This document shows, piece after piece, positions 17,244 through 26,935 of a stretch of DNA of 64,000 nucleotides. How positions within the stretch are numbered: position 1 is the first letter of the stretch; every line of letters starts with the position of its first letter. The notes under the pieces are model-generated. The model saw nothing but the letters and a program-made list of their open reading frames with translations, was not told where the DNA came from and ran no database searches. This stretch comes from Xanthomonas campestris pv. phormiicola (GTDB taxonomy: Bacteria > Pseudomonadota > Gammaproteobacteria > Xanthomonadales > Xanthomonadaceae). The stretch spans positions 248,001 through 312,000 of the forward strand of contig CP102593.1 of NCBI GenBank assembly GCA_025666215.1. Direction: 5' to 3'. The translations under genes were made by a program, and so were the position numbers.

Positions 17244-20200
17244 ATGTTCACTCAGTGGCAGGGACGGCGCAGCGTCGTCCTATTGTTGTTTTTGTCTTTA
17301 TTGGGCCTGGAACAGGCAACGGCAGTAACGCCAGAGGACGAATTCGATAAGCGAATTCGGACGTCGCAGAATATCCAGCCGCTTGGTGAGAATCCTTTTG
17401 GCGAGAACATCAGTCTCTACAATGGAGCTCTGACTTTCAGGCAAGTGGATATCGATCAGCCTGGGACCGGGCTGCCGATCCAGTTGGTTCGCACATTCGA
17501 CCCTTCCGACTCAAGTCCAAGGGAAGGCGCTGCCCGCGCGTTTTCTGACTGGCGACTGGAAGTTCCGAATATTCAAACATTGACGACTAGCCAAAATAGT
17601 TCTTTTTTTGCTGGTAATCGTTGCAGCAATTTTGGTTCAGCACCCTCTTTAGTTTTTAACCTGGGACGTCCGGCGCCTGTTATCTACAACGCAGAGCAAT
17701 GGTGGGGCGGGTACCAGTTGATCATTCCTGGGATTGGTCGCCAAGACCTATTACGTCGAGATGCCTCCAACACACTCTCGCCGCAGATGACGGACTCCAC
17801 TGGCGCGCAGCTGACGTTTCCCATAGTGACGCGTCAGCACTGGATGGTGACTTGTCTCGCTCAAACATCGAATGGACAGGGAGGGCAAGGATTTCTAGCG
17901 ATTTCACCGGAAGGCACTAAATATTGGATGGACTGGCTGATCTATCGCGGTTACGACAATGTCGGTTTTGCGCAACCTGGCTTTGGTGGCGTCGATCGGC
18001 AAATGGCCATGATGATGGTGTCTCGCGTCGAGGACCGCTTCGGTAATAGCCTTCTCTATCAGTACGATGGTTCGGGCAACTTGCTCAAAATCCAGGCAAG
18101 TGATGGAAGGGTGCTAGATTTAACCTATGAAGCATGGCAGGGCGTCAACACCTCAGTGCCAAGCAGTAGAATTACTGCCGCAACTTTGCAAGCGAATGAT
18201 GCATCTCCTAGAAAGTGGACCTATTCCTACGGAACGCTTTCAGATAATAGAGCTCACCTGACTGTCGTCACTCAGCCTGACGGTAGTTCATGGGGGATGG
18301 ATTTCTCAGGTCTCTTCAACTTCAGTGGTATATCATATGTAACCTATGACCCCTATGATGGTTGCACGTTCAAAGTTTCGCAGAGTTCAGGCAGCACCAA
18401 TCTCTCGCTGCGACACCCTTCAGGACTGGTAGGAAATTTTAGCGTAGGAACCTTGATTCGTGGTAGATCCTATGTTCCTTATCTGTGCGACTCCAGTTTT
18501 TCAGGAAATCGAAGCCTGGAAATTCCTAGTGTTTACAAGAATATTAATATATTAAGTAAGCGTGTTTCCGGGCCGGGGGTGCCAGAGCAGACGTGGACAT
18601 ATTCCTATTCTGGGCCAAACAACAGCTGGAGCAAAGATTGCAGTGCCGGTTGCGCTACAACAGTATGGACAGATGCAAAAAATCCGGCGGGATCGGTAAC
18701 GCGCTATATCTTTAGTAATCGTTACGACTTTACCGAAAGTCAGCTGCTGCGAACTGAAGGCTACTCAGGTGCAGTAGGTTCCACATTATTACGCAGTGAA
18801 GATTCTGGCTATGCGGCACCTACGACAGGTCCTTGGCCGAAGCTGATAGGCGACGTGTTGCTGGGCAATATCAATAATGCTCAGGTTGGTACACTCTCAC
18901 CCCTCTCCAGTAAGGTCATATCCCAAGAGAATACGCTTTACACGTATAGCGTCAGCAGCTTCGATGTCTTTGGCCGGGCCACGGTATTCGCGCGCTACAG
19001 TCCATGGCAGCGCAGCAGTGGTAGTTTGGACTATAGCGACAACACATCGAAGTGGGTGCTTGGCCAGGTGGCAAGGAAAACGAATGCTGAAACCGGCTTG
19101 GTCGAGTCACAAGTCGAGTACGACGCGACTAGCGCTTTGCCTACGAGGTCCTACGCATTTGGTAAGTTGCAGCAGACTATTGCCTACAATGCAGACGGAA
19201 CTTTGGTGACAGTTACAGATGGTAAAAATAGCACCACCATGCTTTCCAATTGGAAGCGTGGTGTGCCGCAATTAATTCGCTTTGCCGACAATACCTCAAT
19301 ATCGGCAAGCGTTAACGACCATGGATGGATCACCGCGGTAACCGACGAAAATGGCTATGACACCAGCTACGGCTACGACCCAATGGGGCGAATGGTAAGC
19401 GTTGCCTATCCTGGCGGTGATAGTGTGGCTTGGAACGTCACAACGCAGACGTTTGAGCAGGTGGCGGCAGCAGAATATGGGCTGCCTGCAGGTCATTGGC
19501 GACAGACTGTCGCTACTGGCAACGCGCGCAAGGTAACCTATTTCGATGCATTTTGGCGGCCGTCTGTTACTTATGAGTTCGATGCGGGTAATCAGGATGC
19601 AAGTCGACGTTACCAGCGTTTCTCCTACGACTACGCGGGACGCACGACCTTCAGCTCATATCCTGGCTACACGGATGTGCTGAGCACCGGCATTTGGAGC
19701 AATTACGACGCATTGGGACGGAAAACTTCGGTGTCGCAAGACTCGGAGCTGGGCACGTTGACCGCGGTGACTGAGTACTTGCCGGGCAACCAGACACGGG
19801 TCACCGATCCGCGTGGTAACAAAACACTCACTGGCTACCAAGTCTTCGACCAACCCGCCTATGATGCACCGGTCTGGATCCAGCGTCCGGAAGGTGCGAC
19901 CACCGAGATCGCGCGCGACGTTTTTGGTAAGCCGACGTCGATCCGGCGTCGCGATGCCGGCAGTAGCGTGTCGCTGACTCGCAGTTACGTGTATGACGGC
20001 TATCAACAACTGTGCAAGACGATCGAGCCGGAAACCGGTGCGAGCGCAACCGGCTACGACGCGGCAGGCAACATCGTATGGACTGCAAGTGGTCTATCGC
20101 TACCTAGCACGACGTCCTGCGATGCTGATGCAGCCTTCGCGTCCGGTCGCCGCGTCGATCGCAGCTACGACGCCCGTAACCGGATCAATGCACTGACCTT

Positions 20201-21452
20201 TCCGGACGGCAACGGCAACCAGCGCTGGACCTATTGGCCAGATGGTGAGGTCAAGCAGATCACCACGGGCAACAACGGCATCTCGACCTACAACAGCTTC
20301 GCCTACAACAAGCGTCGCCTGATTGTGGGGGAAAGCCAGGGTCAGGCCGATGGCGAGACCTGGGCGATTGGCTATGGCTACAACGCCAATGGCCATCTGG
20401 CAGCGCATCGTTATCCGTCGGGGCAGACCATCGACTATGCACCCAACGCCTTGGGGCAACCCACGCAGGCAGGTAGCTACGCGACCGGAGTGAGCTACTA
20501 CCCCAACGGCGCGATCAAGCAGTTCACCTACGGCAACGGCATCGTGCATACGCTGACCCAGAATGCGCGCCAGCTGCCGGACAGCAGCCAGGATGCCTAC
20601 GGCGGCACGACCTTCCTGAGCGACGGCTACGACTACGATGCCAACGGCAACGTAGCCGCCATCAGCGACGGCGCGACCGGCCGCAACCAGCGCGGCAACC
20701 GCACCATGGCCTACGATGGCCTGGATCGCCTGACCTCGGCGGTCTCGCCGATGTTCGGTACCGCAACCTACGGCTACGACATCCTCGACAACCTGACCCA
20801 CGTCGTGGCACCGGGCCGGGACCACTACTATTGCTACGACGGCTACTGGCAACTGACCAATGTCAAGACAGGCAACTGCAGCGGCAGCACCGTCATCGGC
20901 ATGAGCTATGACGTGCAGGGCAATCTGAAGAACAAGAACGGCCAAGCATTCGCGTTCGACTACGGCAACCGCCTGCGCGAAGCGACAGGCAAGGAAACCT
21001 ATCGCTACGACGGCTATGGTCGCCGTACCCTAGCGATGCAAAGTGGCGGGGCCATCGGCTCGATGTACGACCAGGCAGGAGCATTGCGCTACCAGAAGAA
21101 CCAACGTCAGGCGAAGGCGACCGACTACATCATGCTGGGTGGAAGCCTCGTGGCCGAAGCCGACTGGCCGTTCGGGCAGACCGCGGCAGTCAAGGACTAC
21201 GTAAACTGGACAGCGGTTGGTGGCGCTACTCGCTATGTGGTGGAAGAGAGCGTTGACGGCGTCACGTGGACATCTGTCTATGAAGGCACCGATCCCAGCT
21301 GGACCTCGCTTGCTAGGCCCTCAGGTACTTATTCGTATAGCGTGACGGCCTGCATGTCCGACGGAACGTGTAGCGCTGCTTCCAATGTGGCGCATGTCCA
21401 GCACTTGGCGGTCGATATCGTACCGATGCTGTATCAGCTGCTATTGAATTGA
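17244..21452 (+). CDS. Rhs/YD-repeat protein, body section without core or toxin tip
   Basis: A 1,402-residue secreted protein. ATG 17244 is chosen because AGGGG lies 6-7 nt upstream and the signal sequence (RRSVVLLLFLSLLGLEQATA) follows; an ATG-less upstream extension to 17199 is possible. The N-terminal part carries the plug-like NPFGENISLYNGALTFRQVDI segment. YD repeats run through most of the protein (for example NGYDTSYGYDPMGRMVSV, YRYDGYGRRTLA). Unlike complete Rhs proteins it stops before the core: after LGGSLVAEADWPFG it switches to a fibronectin-III-like domain (VNWTAVGGATRYVVEESVDG...) and ends. The core and toxin are encoded 900 bp downstream. Function is as a shell or cage for toxin delivery, by family knowledge. 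Confidence 0.88.
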   Translation: MFTQWQGRRSVVLLLFLSLLGLEQATAVTPEDEFDKRIRTSQNIQPLGENPFGENISLYNGALTFRQVDIDQPGTGLPIQLVRTFDPSDSSPREGAARAFSDWRLEVPNIQTLTTSQNSSFFAGNRCSNFGSAPSLVFNLGRPAPVIYNAEQWWGGYQLIIPGIGRQDLLRRDASNTLSPQMTDSTGAQLTFPIVTRQHWMVTCLAQTSNGQGGQGFLAISPEGTKYWMDWLIYRGYDNVGFAQPGFGGVDRQMAMMMVSRVEDRFGNSLLYQYDGSGNLLKIQASDGRVLDLTYEAWQGVNTSVPSSRITAATLQANDASPRKWTYSYGTLSDNRAHLTVVTQPDGSSWGMDFSGLFNFSGISYVTYDPYDGCTFKVSQSSGSTNLSLRHPSGLVGNFSVGTLIRGRSYVPYLCDSSFSGNRSLEIPSVYKNINILSKRVSGPGVPEQTWTYSYSGPNNSWSKDCSAGCATTVWTDAKNPAGSVTRYIFSNRYDFTESQLLRTEGYSGAVGSTLLRSEDSGYAAPTTGPWPKLIGDVLLGNINNAQVGTLSPLSSKVISQENTLYTYSVSSFDVFGRATVFARYSPWQRSSGSLDYSDNTSKWVLGQVARKTNAETGLVESQVEYDATSALPTRSYAFGKLQQTIAYNADGTLVTVTDGKNSTTMLSNWKRGVPQLIRFADNTSISASVNDHGWITAVTDENGYDTSYGYDPMGRMVSVAYPGGDSVAWNVTTQTFEQVAAAEYGLPAGHWRQTVATGNARKVTYFDAFWRPSVTYEFDAGNQDASRRYQRFSYDYAGRTTFSSYPGYTDVLSTGIWSNYDALGRKTSVSQDSELGTLTAVTEYLPGNQTRVTDPRGNKTLTGYQVFDQPAYDAPVWIQRPEGATTEIARDVFGKPTSIRRRDAGSSVSLTRSYVYDGYQQLCKTIEPETGASATGYDAAGNIVWTASGLSLPSTTSCDADAAFASGRRVDRSYDARNRINALTFPDGNGNQRWTYWPDGEVKQITTGNNGISTYNSFAYNKRRLIVGESQGQADGETWAIGYGYNANGHLAAHRYPSGQTIDYAPNALGQPTQAGSYATGVSYYPNGAIKQFTYGNGIVHTLTQNARQLPDSSQDAYGGTTFLSDGYDYDANGNVAAISDGATGRNQRGNRTMAYDGLDRLTSAVSPMFGTATYGYDILDNLTHVVAPGRDHYYCYDGYWQLTNVKTGNCSGSTVIGMSYDVQGNLKNKNGQAFAFDYGNRLREATGKETYRYDGYGRRTLAMQSGGAIGSMYDQAGALRYQKNQRQAKATDYIMLGGSLVAEADWPFGQTAAVKDYVNWTAVGGATRYVVEESVDGVTWTSVYEGTDPSWTSLARPSGTYSYSVTACMSDGTCSAASNVAHVQHLAVDIVPMLYQLLLN

Positions 21453-21741
21453 TAAGAAACGTCCTGCTTGAATCAGCTATACAGAAGCCAATTCGTAAAA
21501 CGGAATAATTTTTACCGGGATGTGGCGAACATGTGTAATTGTCTGTATATGAAAATTATTATCGCCGATGTCTGCCAGCAATTGGGCGGTAGTGTTGCAC
21601 GCCACTACCGCGTCTGGCGCTCGAGTGAATTGAATTCCTGATAGGTTTTACTGTCAGCGTAGCCCTAAATATCATCGAGTCGATTAAGTGGTTAGATGGT
21701 GCATGAAGTTTGGCCAATTGAATTCTATAAAAGGAAGGGTT
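21453..21741. other. AT-rich spacer inside the Rhs locus
   Basis: 289 bp of low GC between the Rhs body and the next small gene. I see no gene here. Short runs of Rhs-like sequence are absent, so the spacer is not an obvious decayed core domain. Confidence 0.35.
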
Positions 21742-22080
21742 ATGAGCATAAATCGCATAATATTGATGATCGTTTTAATCTTGGGGTTTTCTGGTGAAGC
21801 TTTCGGTAACGTGGTGGTGGGGCGGGGAAAAATCAACTATGTTGAGAACGGCTGGTTTGGCGAAGGTCTTGTTATTCATTTCTCCCAAAATGGCCCTCCA
21901 GGATGCTCGGCTTCACTTAATGATCTTGCAATAGATAAAAATCACGCCGCCTACAAGGAACTTGTGGCTATGGCTATTGCGGCATATACCTCTGATTCAA
22001 ATGTGGAGCTCATGGTGGAGGATGGAACGTGCCTTTTTGGCGGACGAACCAAGATCCTCTCTATTAGGCTGGTTAAATAA
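21742..22080 (+). CDS. small secreted protein, DUF5992-like
   Basis: A 112-residue protein. ATG 21742 follows AAGGAAGGG and opens a signal peptide (MSINRIILMIVLILGFSGEAFG). The mature 90 residues have two cysteines and the order GEGLVIHFSQNGPPGCS, YKELVAMAIAAY, VELMVEDGTCLFGG, which resembles small secreted DUF5992-type proteins; that family name is tentative. Low GC. It lies between the Rhs body and tip and could serve the Rhs system or be a passenger. A partial homologue follows at once. Confidence 0.6.
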   Translation: MSINRIILMIVLILGFSGEAFGNVVVGRGKINYVENGWFGEGLVIHFSQNGPPGCSASLNDLAIDKNHAAYKELVAMAIAAYTSDSNVELMVEDGTCLFGGRTKILSIRLVK

Positions 22081-22150
22081 AATAGTAAATGGGCTGGGTA
22101 GGGAAGCAGATTTTGACCCCCGGCCCTCTGGTTTAACAGGGGGAAAGTCG

Positions 22151-22243
22151 ATGCTTGCGGTCTTGGTGTCGGCTCTGGTCAATAAATGCAAGATGGACGT
22201 GCAAGCTAGCGGGTGCAGTATTTTCGAGATCTATCTGAAATAG
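22151..22243 (+). pseudogene. remnant homologous to the C-terminus of the preceding small secreted protein
   Basis: About 30 codons from ATG 22151 to TAG 22241-22243 read MLAVLVSALVNKCKMDVQ and then ASGCSIFEIYLK. This aligns with the end of the upstream protein (ELVAMAIAAYTSDSNVELMV, a Cys, and ILSIRLVK) at a low but ordered level. No RBS, signal peptide or N-terminal half remains. Most likely a truncated paralogue. Confidence 0.4.
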
Positions 22244-22366
22244 CGAAGTTGCGTGGCGAATTGTCGTAGCGATACAGCATGCTTCTAACTGGAAGCGCTG
22301 TTAATCGTGCGCATTCTGATGCTTCTAGTGAATGAAATCAATCACTCAAAAGTGCAAGGACGAGTC

Positions 22367-23296
22367 ATGTTGAAAATCCGGGTGGTCAAGGCAATGCTGC
22401 ACGTCACCACCGCAGTGGCCATTTCATTACTCGTCGCACTCAGCGCCTCGGCGCAGACGGTTCGGTATGTTCATACGGATGGGCTGGGTTCGGTCGTACT
22501 GACGACGGACAAAGACCGGAATATTATCGAACGTAGCGAGTACGAGCCGTATGGCAGCCTGTTGAACCGCGCGCTGGCGGATGGTCCTGGTTATACGGGC
22601 CATGTCATGGATGCTGCTACCGGCTTGACGTATATGCAACAAAGATACTATGAATCTGATATTGGGACCTTCCTCTCTGTCGATCCTGTGACAGCTTACG
22701 AAAAGCCAATAACGAACTTCAATCGCTACGTCTACGGTCTCAATAATCCTTACAAATTCACTGATCCAGATGGGCGTCAAACCGTCGGTGAAATGATTGA
22801 TGATAATGCTATGTCTGCAGCCTCACGTGGTGAAGTTGCTACAACTTATGGATGGGCATTTGCTGCGGGGTTCTGGAAGTATCTGGGAGCTGAGAATGTC
22901 AGTAAAATTACGGATAAAGGATTTACTGATGCCAGCACGTCAGATAAAGTCGGCGCGGGCATGGAGGTCTTGGCTGCCCTGCCTCCAGTTAAAATTGTTG
23001 GCGAAGCTGCCGCCATCGGGAAAGAGGCCGTCACTGCGGCAAGGGCCACTGAAGGTGCTATATTTGCGACGACAAAAGAAGCAACTTCAGCAGCAAAATC
23101 TATGGGTTTTACCCGTATAAATGGTGAAGTGCATGGACAGGCTGTATATAAGCGCGGCAAGGACTATATAACCAGAGATGCAGATGGCCACAATGGTGGA
23201 GCATGGAAGATGGCGGACTCTGTAAAGGGACTTTTTAGTAAAGAAACCCGCGCCGGAACATACTCGGCTGATTTAAAAAAGCGCGTTGGAGATTAA
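22367..23296 (+). CDS. Rhs core domain protein with Ntox21-like RNase toxin tip and its own signal peptide
   Basis: A 309-residue protein starting at ATG 22367 (AAGGA 6 nt upstream). A signal peptide (VTTAVAISLLVALSASAQ, about residues 12-28) is followed by the Rhs-associated core: VRYVHTDGLGSVVLTTD, YEPYGSLLNRAL, GLTYMQQRYYESDIGTFLSVDP and the terminal NNPYKFTDPDGR boundary motif. After a linker, the last 65 residues (GFTRINGEVHGQAVYKRG, HNGGAWKMADSVKGL, AGTYSADLKKRVGD) match Ntox21, a predicted RNase of the BECR fold. The core is normally the C-terminal part of an Rhs protein; here it is exported separately. The immunity gene starts 2 nt after its stop. Confidence 0.85.
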   Translation: MLKIRVVKAMLHVTTAVAISLLVALSASAQTVRYVHTDGLGSVVLTTDKDRNIIERSEYEPYGSLLNRALADGPGYTGHVMDAATGLTYMQQRYYESDIGTFLSVDPVTAYEKPITNFNRYVYGLNNPYKFTDPDGRQTVGEMIDDNAMSAASRGEVATTYGWAFAAGFWKYLGAENVSKITDKGFTDASTSDKVGAGMEVLAALPPVKIVGEAAAIGKEAVTAARATEGAIFATTKEATSAAKSMGFTRINGEVHGQAVYKRGKDYITRDADGHNGGAWKMADSVKGLFSKETRAGTYSADLKKRVGD

Positions 23297-23298
23297 TC

Positions 23299-23493
23299 AT
23301 GTCTAATTCATATCCGGATTGGGTTATTCGCGGGAAAAGCATCAAAGAATTGATTGATGACTTGTCCAGCTTCGAAAATCAGGAAATGCAAGTTAGAATC
23401 TCGTTGGATGGCGGAAAAACAAGCAAGCCAATCAGCATTGTAAAAAAATCAAATGGCTTATGTATTATAGCAAACTCTGAAATTTTTGAATAA
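23299..23493 (+). CDS. predicted immunity protein for the Ntox21-like toxin
   Basis: A 64-residue acidic cytoplasmic protein starting at ATG 23299, 2 nt after the toxin stop, with GGAG in the toxin's final codons as RBS. Its order (IKELIDDLSSFENQEMQVRISLDGGKTSKPISIVKK) suggests a helix followed by a beta sheet. I do not know a family name. Spacing and small size make immunity against the upstream tip the most likely role. Low GC, like its partner. Confidence 0.65.
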   Translation: MSNSYPDWVIRGKSIKELIDDLSSFENQEMQVRISLDGGKTSKPISIVKKSNGLCIIANSEIFE

Positions 23494-23867
23494 AATTGAT
23501 AATTTTCTTGCGGTATTTTAAAATCATAGAATTTAACAGGAATTATTATGGCGTCAATATAATTCATGCATGGCTCTAAAAATAAAATTGAGGCGTAAGG
23601 CTGAGTGTTTCCATGGAATATATGTTCTACTGAATGGCCAATAAATAATGGATTGTGGGCAACGGGGTCAGGTTCACTTATTCAATAGCAGGCATCTGTG
23701 TATCGGGTCGTAGGAAGTGATCTGACCCTGCGTTCGCTTTTTGTCGGGAGCATTCTCGATCTTTCTTGGTAAAGGCCACATCCATCGATGAATGGATTGG
23801 TATCTTGGTTGCTGCGACCGCATTGGCCGGCTAAGGTTGCGGTTACGTTCTTTGCCTAGATCTCCGC
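23494..23867. other. intergenic region after the Rhs toxin pair
   Basis: 374 bp. The first 160 bp are AT-rich and carry no supported gene. At 23664-23729 lies a REP-like imperfect palindrome, listed separately. The remainder leads into the S46 peptidase gene and should contain its promoter. Confidence 0.4.
23664..23729. repeat. REP-like imperfect palindrome
   Basis: Arms GGGGTCAGGTTCACTT (23664-23679) and AAGTGATCTGACCCTG (23714-23729) can pair with a few mismatches around a 34-nt loop. The GGGGTCAG core is close to that of the palindromes at 2919 and 4554 and to REP sequences that accompany REP-associated transposases in Xanthomonas. Confidence 0.65.
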
Positions 23868-26015
23868 ATGCCCGTGCCCTGTCCTCTTGCCGCTTCGCTC
23901 ACCCTAAGCCTTGCCCTCACTGCCACAGCCCATGCCGACGAAGGCATGTGGATGCCATCGCAATTGCCGGAACTGGCAAAGCCGTTGCGTGAGGCCGGGT
24001 TCCGTGGGAATCCAAGTGATCTAGCAGCGGTGACGCAGCCGCCGCTGAGTGCTGTGGTGAAGGTCGGGGGCGGGACCGGGGCGTTCGTGTCGGGCGAGGG
24101 CTTGCTGCTGACCAACCACCATGTGGCCTATGGGGTGATCCAGTACAACACCTCGGGCAAGGACAACTTGATCGAACAGGGCTTCATCGCCAGGGATCGC
24201 GGCGACGAGCGCGCGGCCAATCCGGATTTCCGGGTGCTGGTGACGGTGGGTTTCGACAAGGTCACCGATGCCGTGTTGGGGCCGGCCAAGGGCAAGACCG
24301 GGCGGGCGTACTACGATGCGGTGGATGCGGCGAGCAAGCGCATCGTGGCCGATTGCGAACGCGAGGGCGGGGTGCGCTGCAGTATCGCCAACATGTACTA
24401 CGGCACGGACTTCTACCGGATCCGCCAGCTGGAGCTGCGCGACGTGCGCCTGGTGTATGCGCCGCCGCGGGCGATCGGCAACTACGGTGACGAGATCGAT
24501 AATTTCATGTGGCCGCGGCACAGCGGCGATTTCACCTTGCTGCGCGCCTATGTCGGCAAGGACGGCAAGCCGGCCGACTATAGCGCCGACAACGTGCCGT
24601 ACCAGCCGCCGGCGCTTCTGCAGATCGCCACGCAGGGGCCGAAGGCCGGGGACTTCGCGATGTTGGCCGGCTATCCGGGCATCACCTATCGGCATCGCAC
24701 GGCGGCGGAGTTCGACGAGCAGGTGAACGGGGCGTTGCCGCAGCGGGTGGCGGTGTTCGACCAGATGATCGGAGTCATCGAAGCGGCGGGCAAGGTAGAT
24801 GCGGAGGCACGCACGCGCTATGCGGCGCAGCTGCAGTCGCTGAAGAACAATCGCAAGCGTGCGGCCGGCGAGCTGGAAGGGATGCAGCGCAGCGATGCAG
24901 TACGGCTGCGCAGCGAGGACGAGCGCGGCATGCTCGCCGCCACGCAGGGCGACGATGCGCGCGACATCGCGGCCTTGCAGGCGTTGTTGGCCGAGGCGTC
25001 GACGCTGCGCGAGCGTGATCTGCTGCTGGCGTTGATCGGGACACAGACCCAGTTGCTGCGTTCGGCATTGACGCTGGAACGGTTGCGGCTGGAGTCGGCC
25101 AAACCCGACGAGCAGCGCGAGAGCGGCTACCAGCAGCGCGACCAGGCGCTGATCGAGGGCACGCTGAAGCAGGTGCAGCGGCGCTATTCGCCGGTGGTGG
25201 AAAGGGCGCTGCTGAGCGCGCTGCTGGCCCGTTACCAGCAGTTGCCCGATGCGCAGCGCGTGCCGGAATTCGACGCGGCGTTCGGGCGAACGCCGGCGCA
25301 GTTGCAGCAGGCCTTGGACGAGCTCTATGCAGGGACCAAGCTGGGCGAGGAAGCCGAGCGCTTGTCGCGCTTCGCTGCCGCGCGCGAGGCCAAGCCGGTG
25401 GCGGCCGATCCGCTGACGACGCTGGCCGCGGCACTGGTGCAGGCGCAGCTGCGCCTGGAGAACGAACGCAAGACGCGCGAGGGCGAGCAGCTGCGCCTGC
25501 GTCCGGCCTACATGCGTGCGCTGTTCGCCTGGCGCAAGCAGCAGGGACGGGCGGTGTATCCGGATGCCAACAGCACGCTACGCATCAGCTATGGCCGGGT
25601 CGAGCCGCTGGCGCCGCGCGATGCGGTGAGCTTCGCGCCGGTGACCACGGTGGCCGGCATCGTCGAGAAGAACACCGGGCAGGCGCCGTTCGATGCACCC
25701 AAGCCGCTGCTCGCGGCGATCGCCAAGGGCGATTTCGGCAGCACCGCAGATGCGCAGCTGAAGACGCAGCCAGTGAATTTCCTGACCAACCTGGACACGA
25801 CCGGCGGCAATTCGGGGTCGCCGGTACTCAACGCGCGCGGCGAGCTGATCGGGCTGAACTTCGACAGCAACTGGGAGGCGGTCAGCGCCAGCTGGTGGTA
25901 CGACCCGCGCTACAAGCGGGCGATCCATGTGGACATGCGCTACCTGCGTTGGCTGCTGGCGAAGGTGTATCTGGCGCCGCAGTTGCTGCAGGAAATGCGG
26001 TTGCCTGCGGAATGA
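23868..26015 (+). CDS. S46 family dipeptidyl peptidase (DPP7/DPP11-type)
   Basis: A 715-residue periplasmic serine peptidase of standard family length. The signal peptide ends near ATAHA before DEGMWMPSQLPELA, the conserved mature N-terminus. A catalytic triad is visible: His in LLTNHHVAYG, Asp in YGDEIDNFMWPRHSGDF, and Ser649 in TGGNSGSPVLNARGEL. A long helical insertion lies between Asp and Ser, as in the family. It removes dipeptides from the N-terminus of peptides; whether the preference is for hydrophobic or acidic residues I cannot decide from the motif. No operon partner; the neighbour downstream starts 230 bp later. Confidence 0.93.
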   Translation: MPVPCPLAASLTLSLALTATAHADEGMWMPSQLPELAKPLREAGFRGNPSDLAAVTQPPLSAVVKVGGGTGAFVSGEGLLLTNHHVAYGVIQYNTSGKDNLIEQGFIARDRGDERAANPDFRVLVTVGFDKVTDAVLGPAKGKTGRAYYDAVDAASKRIVADCEREGGVRCSIANMYYGTDFYRIRQLELRDVRLVYAPPRAIGNYGDEIDNFMWPRHSGDFTLLRAYVGKDGKPADYSADNVPYQPPALLQIATQGPKAGDFAMLAGYPGITYRHRTAAEFDEQVNGALPQRVAVFDQMIGVIEAAGKVDAEARTRYAAQLQSLKNNRKRAAGELEGMQRSDAVRLRSEDERGMLAATQGDDARDIAALQALLAEASTLRERDLLLALIGTQTQLLRSALTLERLRLESAKPDEQRESGYQQRDQALIEGTLKQVQRRYSPVVERALLSALLARYQQLPDAQRVPEFDAAFGRTPAQLQQALDELYAGTKLGEEAERLSRFAAAREAKPVAADPLTTLAAALVQAQLRLENERKTREGEQLRLRPAYMRALFAWRKQQGRAVYPDANSTLRISYGRVEPLAPRDAVSFAPVTTVAGIVEKNTGQAPFDAPKPLLAAIAKGDFGSTADAQLKTQPVNFLTNLDTTGGNSGSPVLNARGELIGLNFDSNWEAVSASWWYDPRYKRAIHVDMRYLRWLLAKVYLAPQLLQEMRLPAE

Positions 26016-26251
26016 GCAACGCCGTACCCGCACGTTACCGGGCTTGGTGCTCCACAGTGATACCGGCGGCCGGAGTGCGGCGCACGGCATTTGGATGGAG
26101 CCGCATGTATCCGGGGGCGGCGCCATGCGTGGTGGTCCGTCGCCGGCCAGGCGGTGCCGTGGTGCGCGCGCTACGATCCGCGTGTTTCGGCGCGCATGAT
26201 GATCTGCACGTATCGCATCGTTCTTCGCGGGCGCCCCACTAAGCTGTGGCG

Positions 26252-26869
26252 ATGTTGCCGACACCGCTGCCGCGCACGTTCTACGCCCGCGACGCGCGCC
26301 TGGTGGCGCCAGAGTTGTTGAACAAGTTGCTGGTCACCGGCGACGGCCGCTGCGGTCGCATCGTCGAGGTGGAGGCCTATTGCGGTGCCGAGGATCCGGC
26401 GGCACATTCGTTCCGCGGCATGACCCCGCGCACGCAGGTGATGTTCGGGCCGCCCGGCCATCTGTATGTCTATTTCATCTACGGCATGCATTGGGCGCTC
26501 AACGCGGTGTGCGGCGGCGCGTCCGGGCATGCGGTGCTGATTCGGGCGTTGGCGCCGGTCGCAGGAATCGAGGCGATGCAGTTGGCGCGCGGCGTGGGAC
26601 GTATCGCCGATCTCACCCGCGGGCCCGGCCGGCTGGCCAAGGCGCTTGGTGCTTCGGGTGCGGACAATGGACTGGATCTGACACAGGCCAGCTCGCGCCT
26701 GTGGCTGGGCGAGGATGGCACGCCGCCGCCTGCGGATCCGGTCGCCACGCCGCGTATCGGCATCAGCAAGGCCACGGAGGCGCTGTGGCGCTGGTACGTG
26801 CCTTGGGATCCGAACGTGTCGGGGCCTGCGCTGCCGGGAGCGAAGCGCAGGACCATGCGCGCGAACTGA
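26252..26869 (+). CDS. 3-methyladenine DNA glycosylase (AAG/MPG family)
   Basis: A 205-residue base-excision repair enzyme that removes alkylated purines such as 3-methyladenine. Family motifs in order: [44 protein letters not shown] with the catalytic Glu and DNA-intercalating region, [31 protein letters not shown], and [19 protein letters not shown] 26252 is taken as start, with GTG 26246 as an alternative; neither has a strong RBS. Single gene, followed by repeats. Confidence 0.93.
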   Translation: MLPTPLPRTFYARDARLVAPELLNKLLVTGDGRCGRIVEVEAYCGAEDPAAHSFRGMTPRTQVMFGPPGHLYVYFIYGMHWALNAVCGGASGHAVLIRALAPVAGIEAMQLARGVGRIADLTRGPGRLAKALGASGADNGLDLTQASSRLWLGEDGTPPPADPVATPRIGISKATEALWRWYVPWDPNVSGPALPGAKRRTMRAN

Positions 26870-26935
26870 CGGGTTGCGTTGGGTCCACACATCCTGGCGC
26901 ATCGTGTGTCCGGATCGCCGGGGCCGGGAAGGCGT

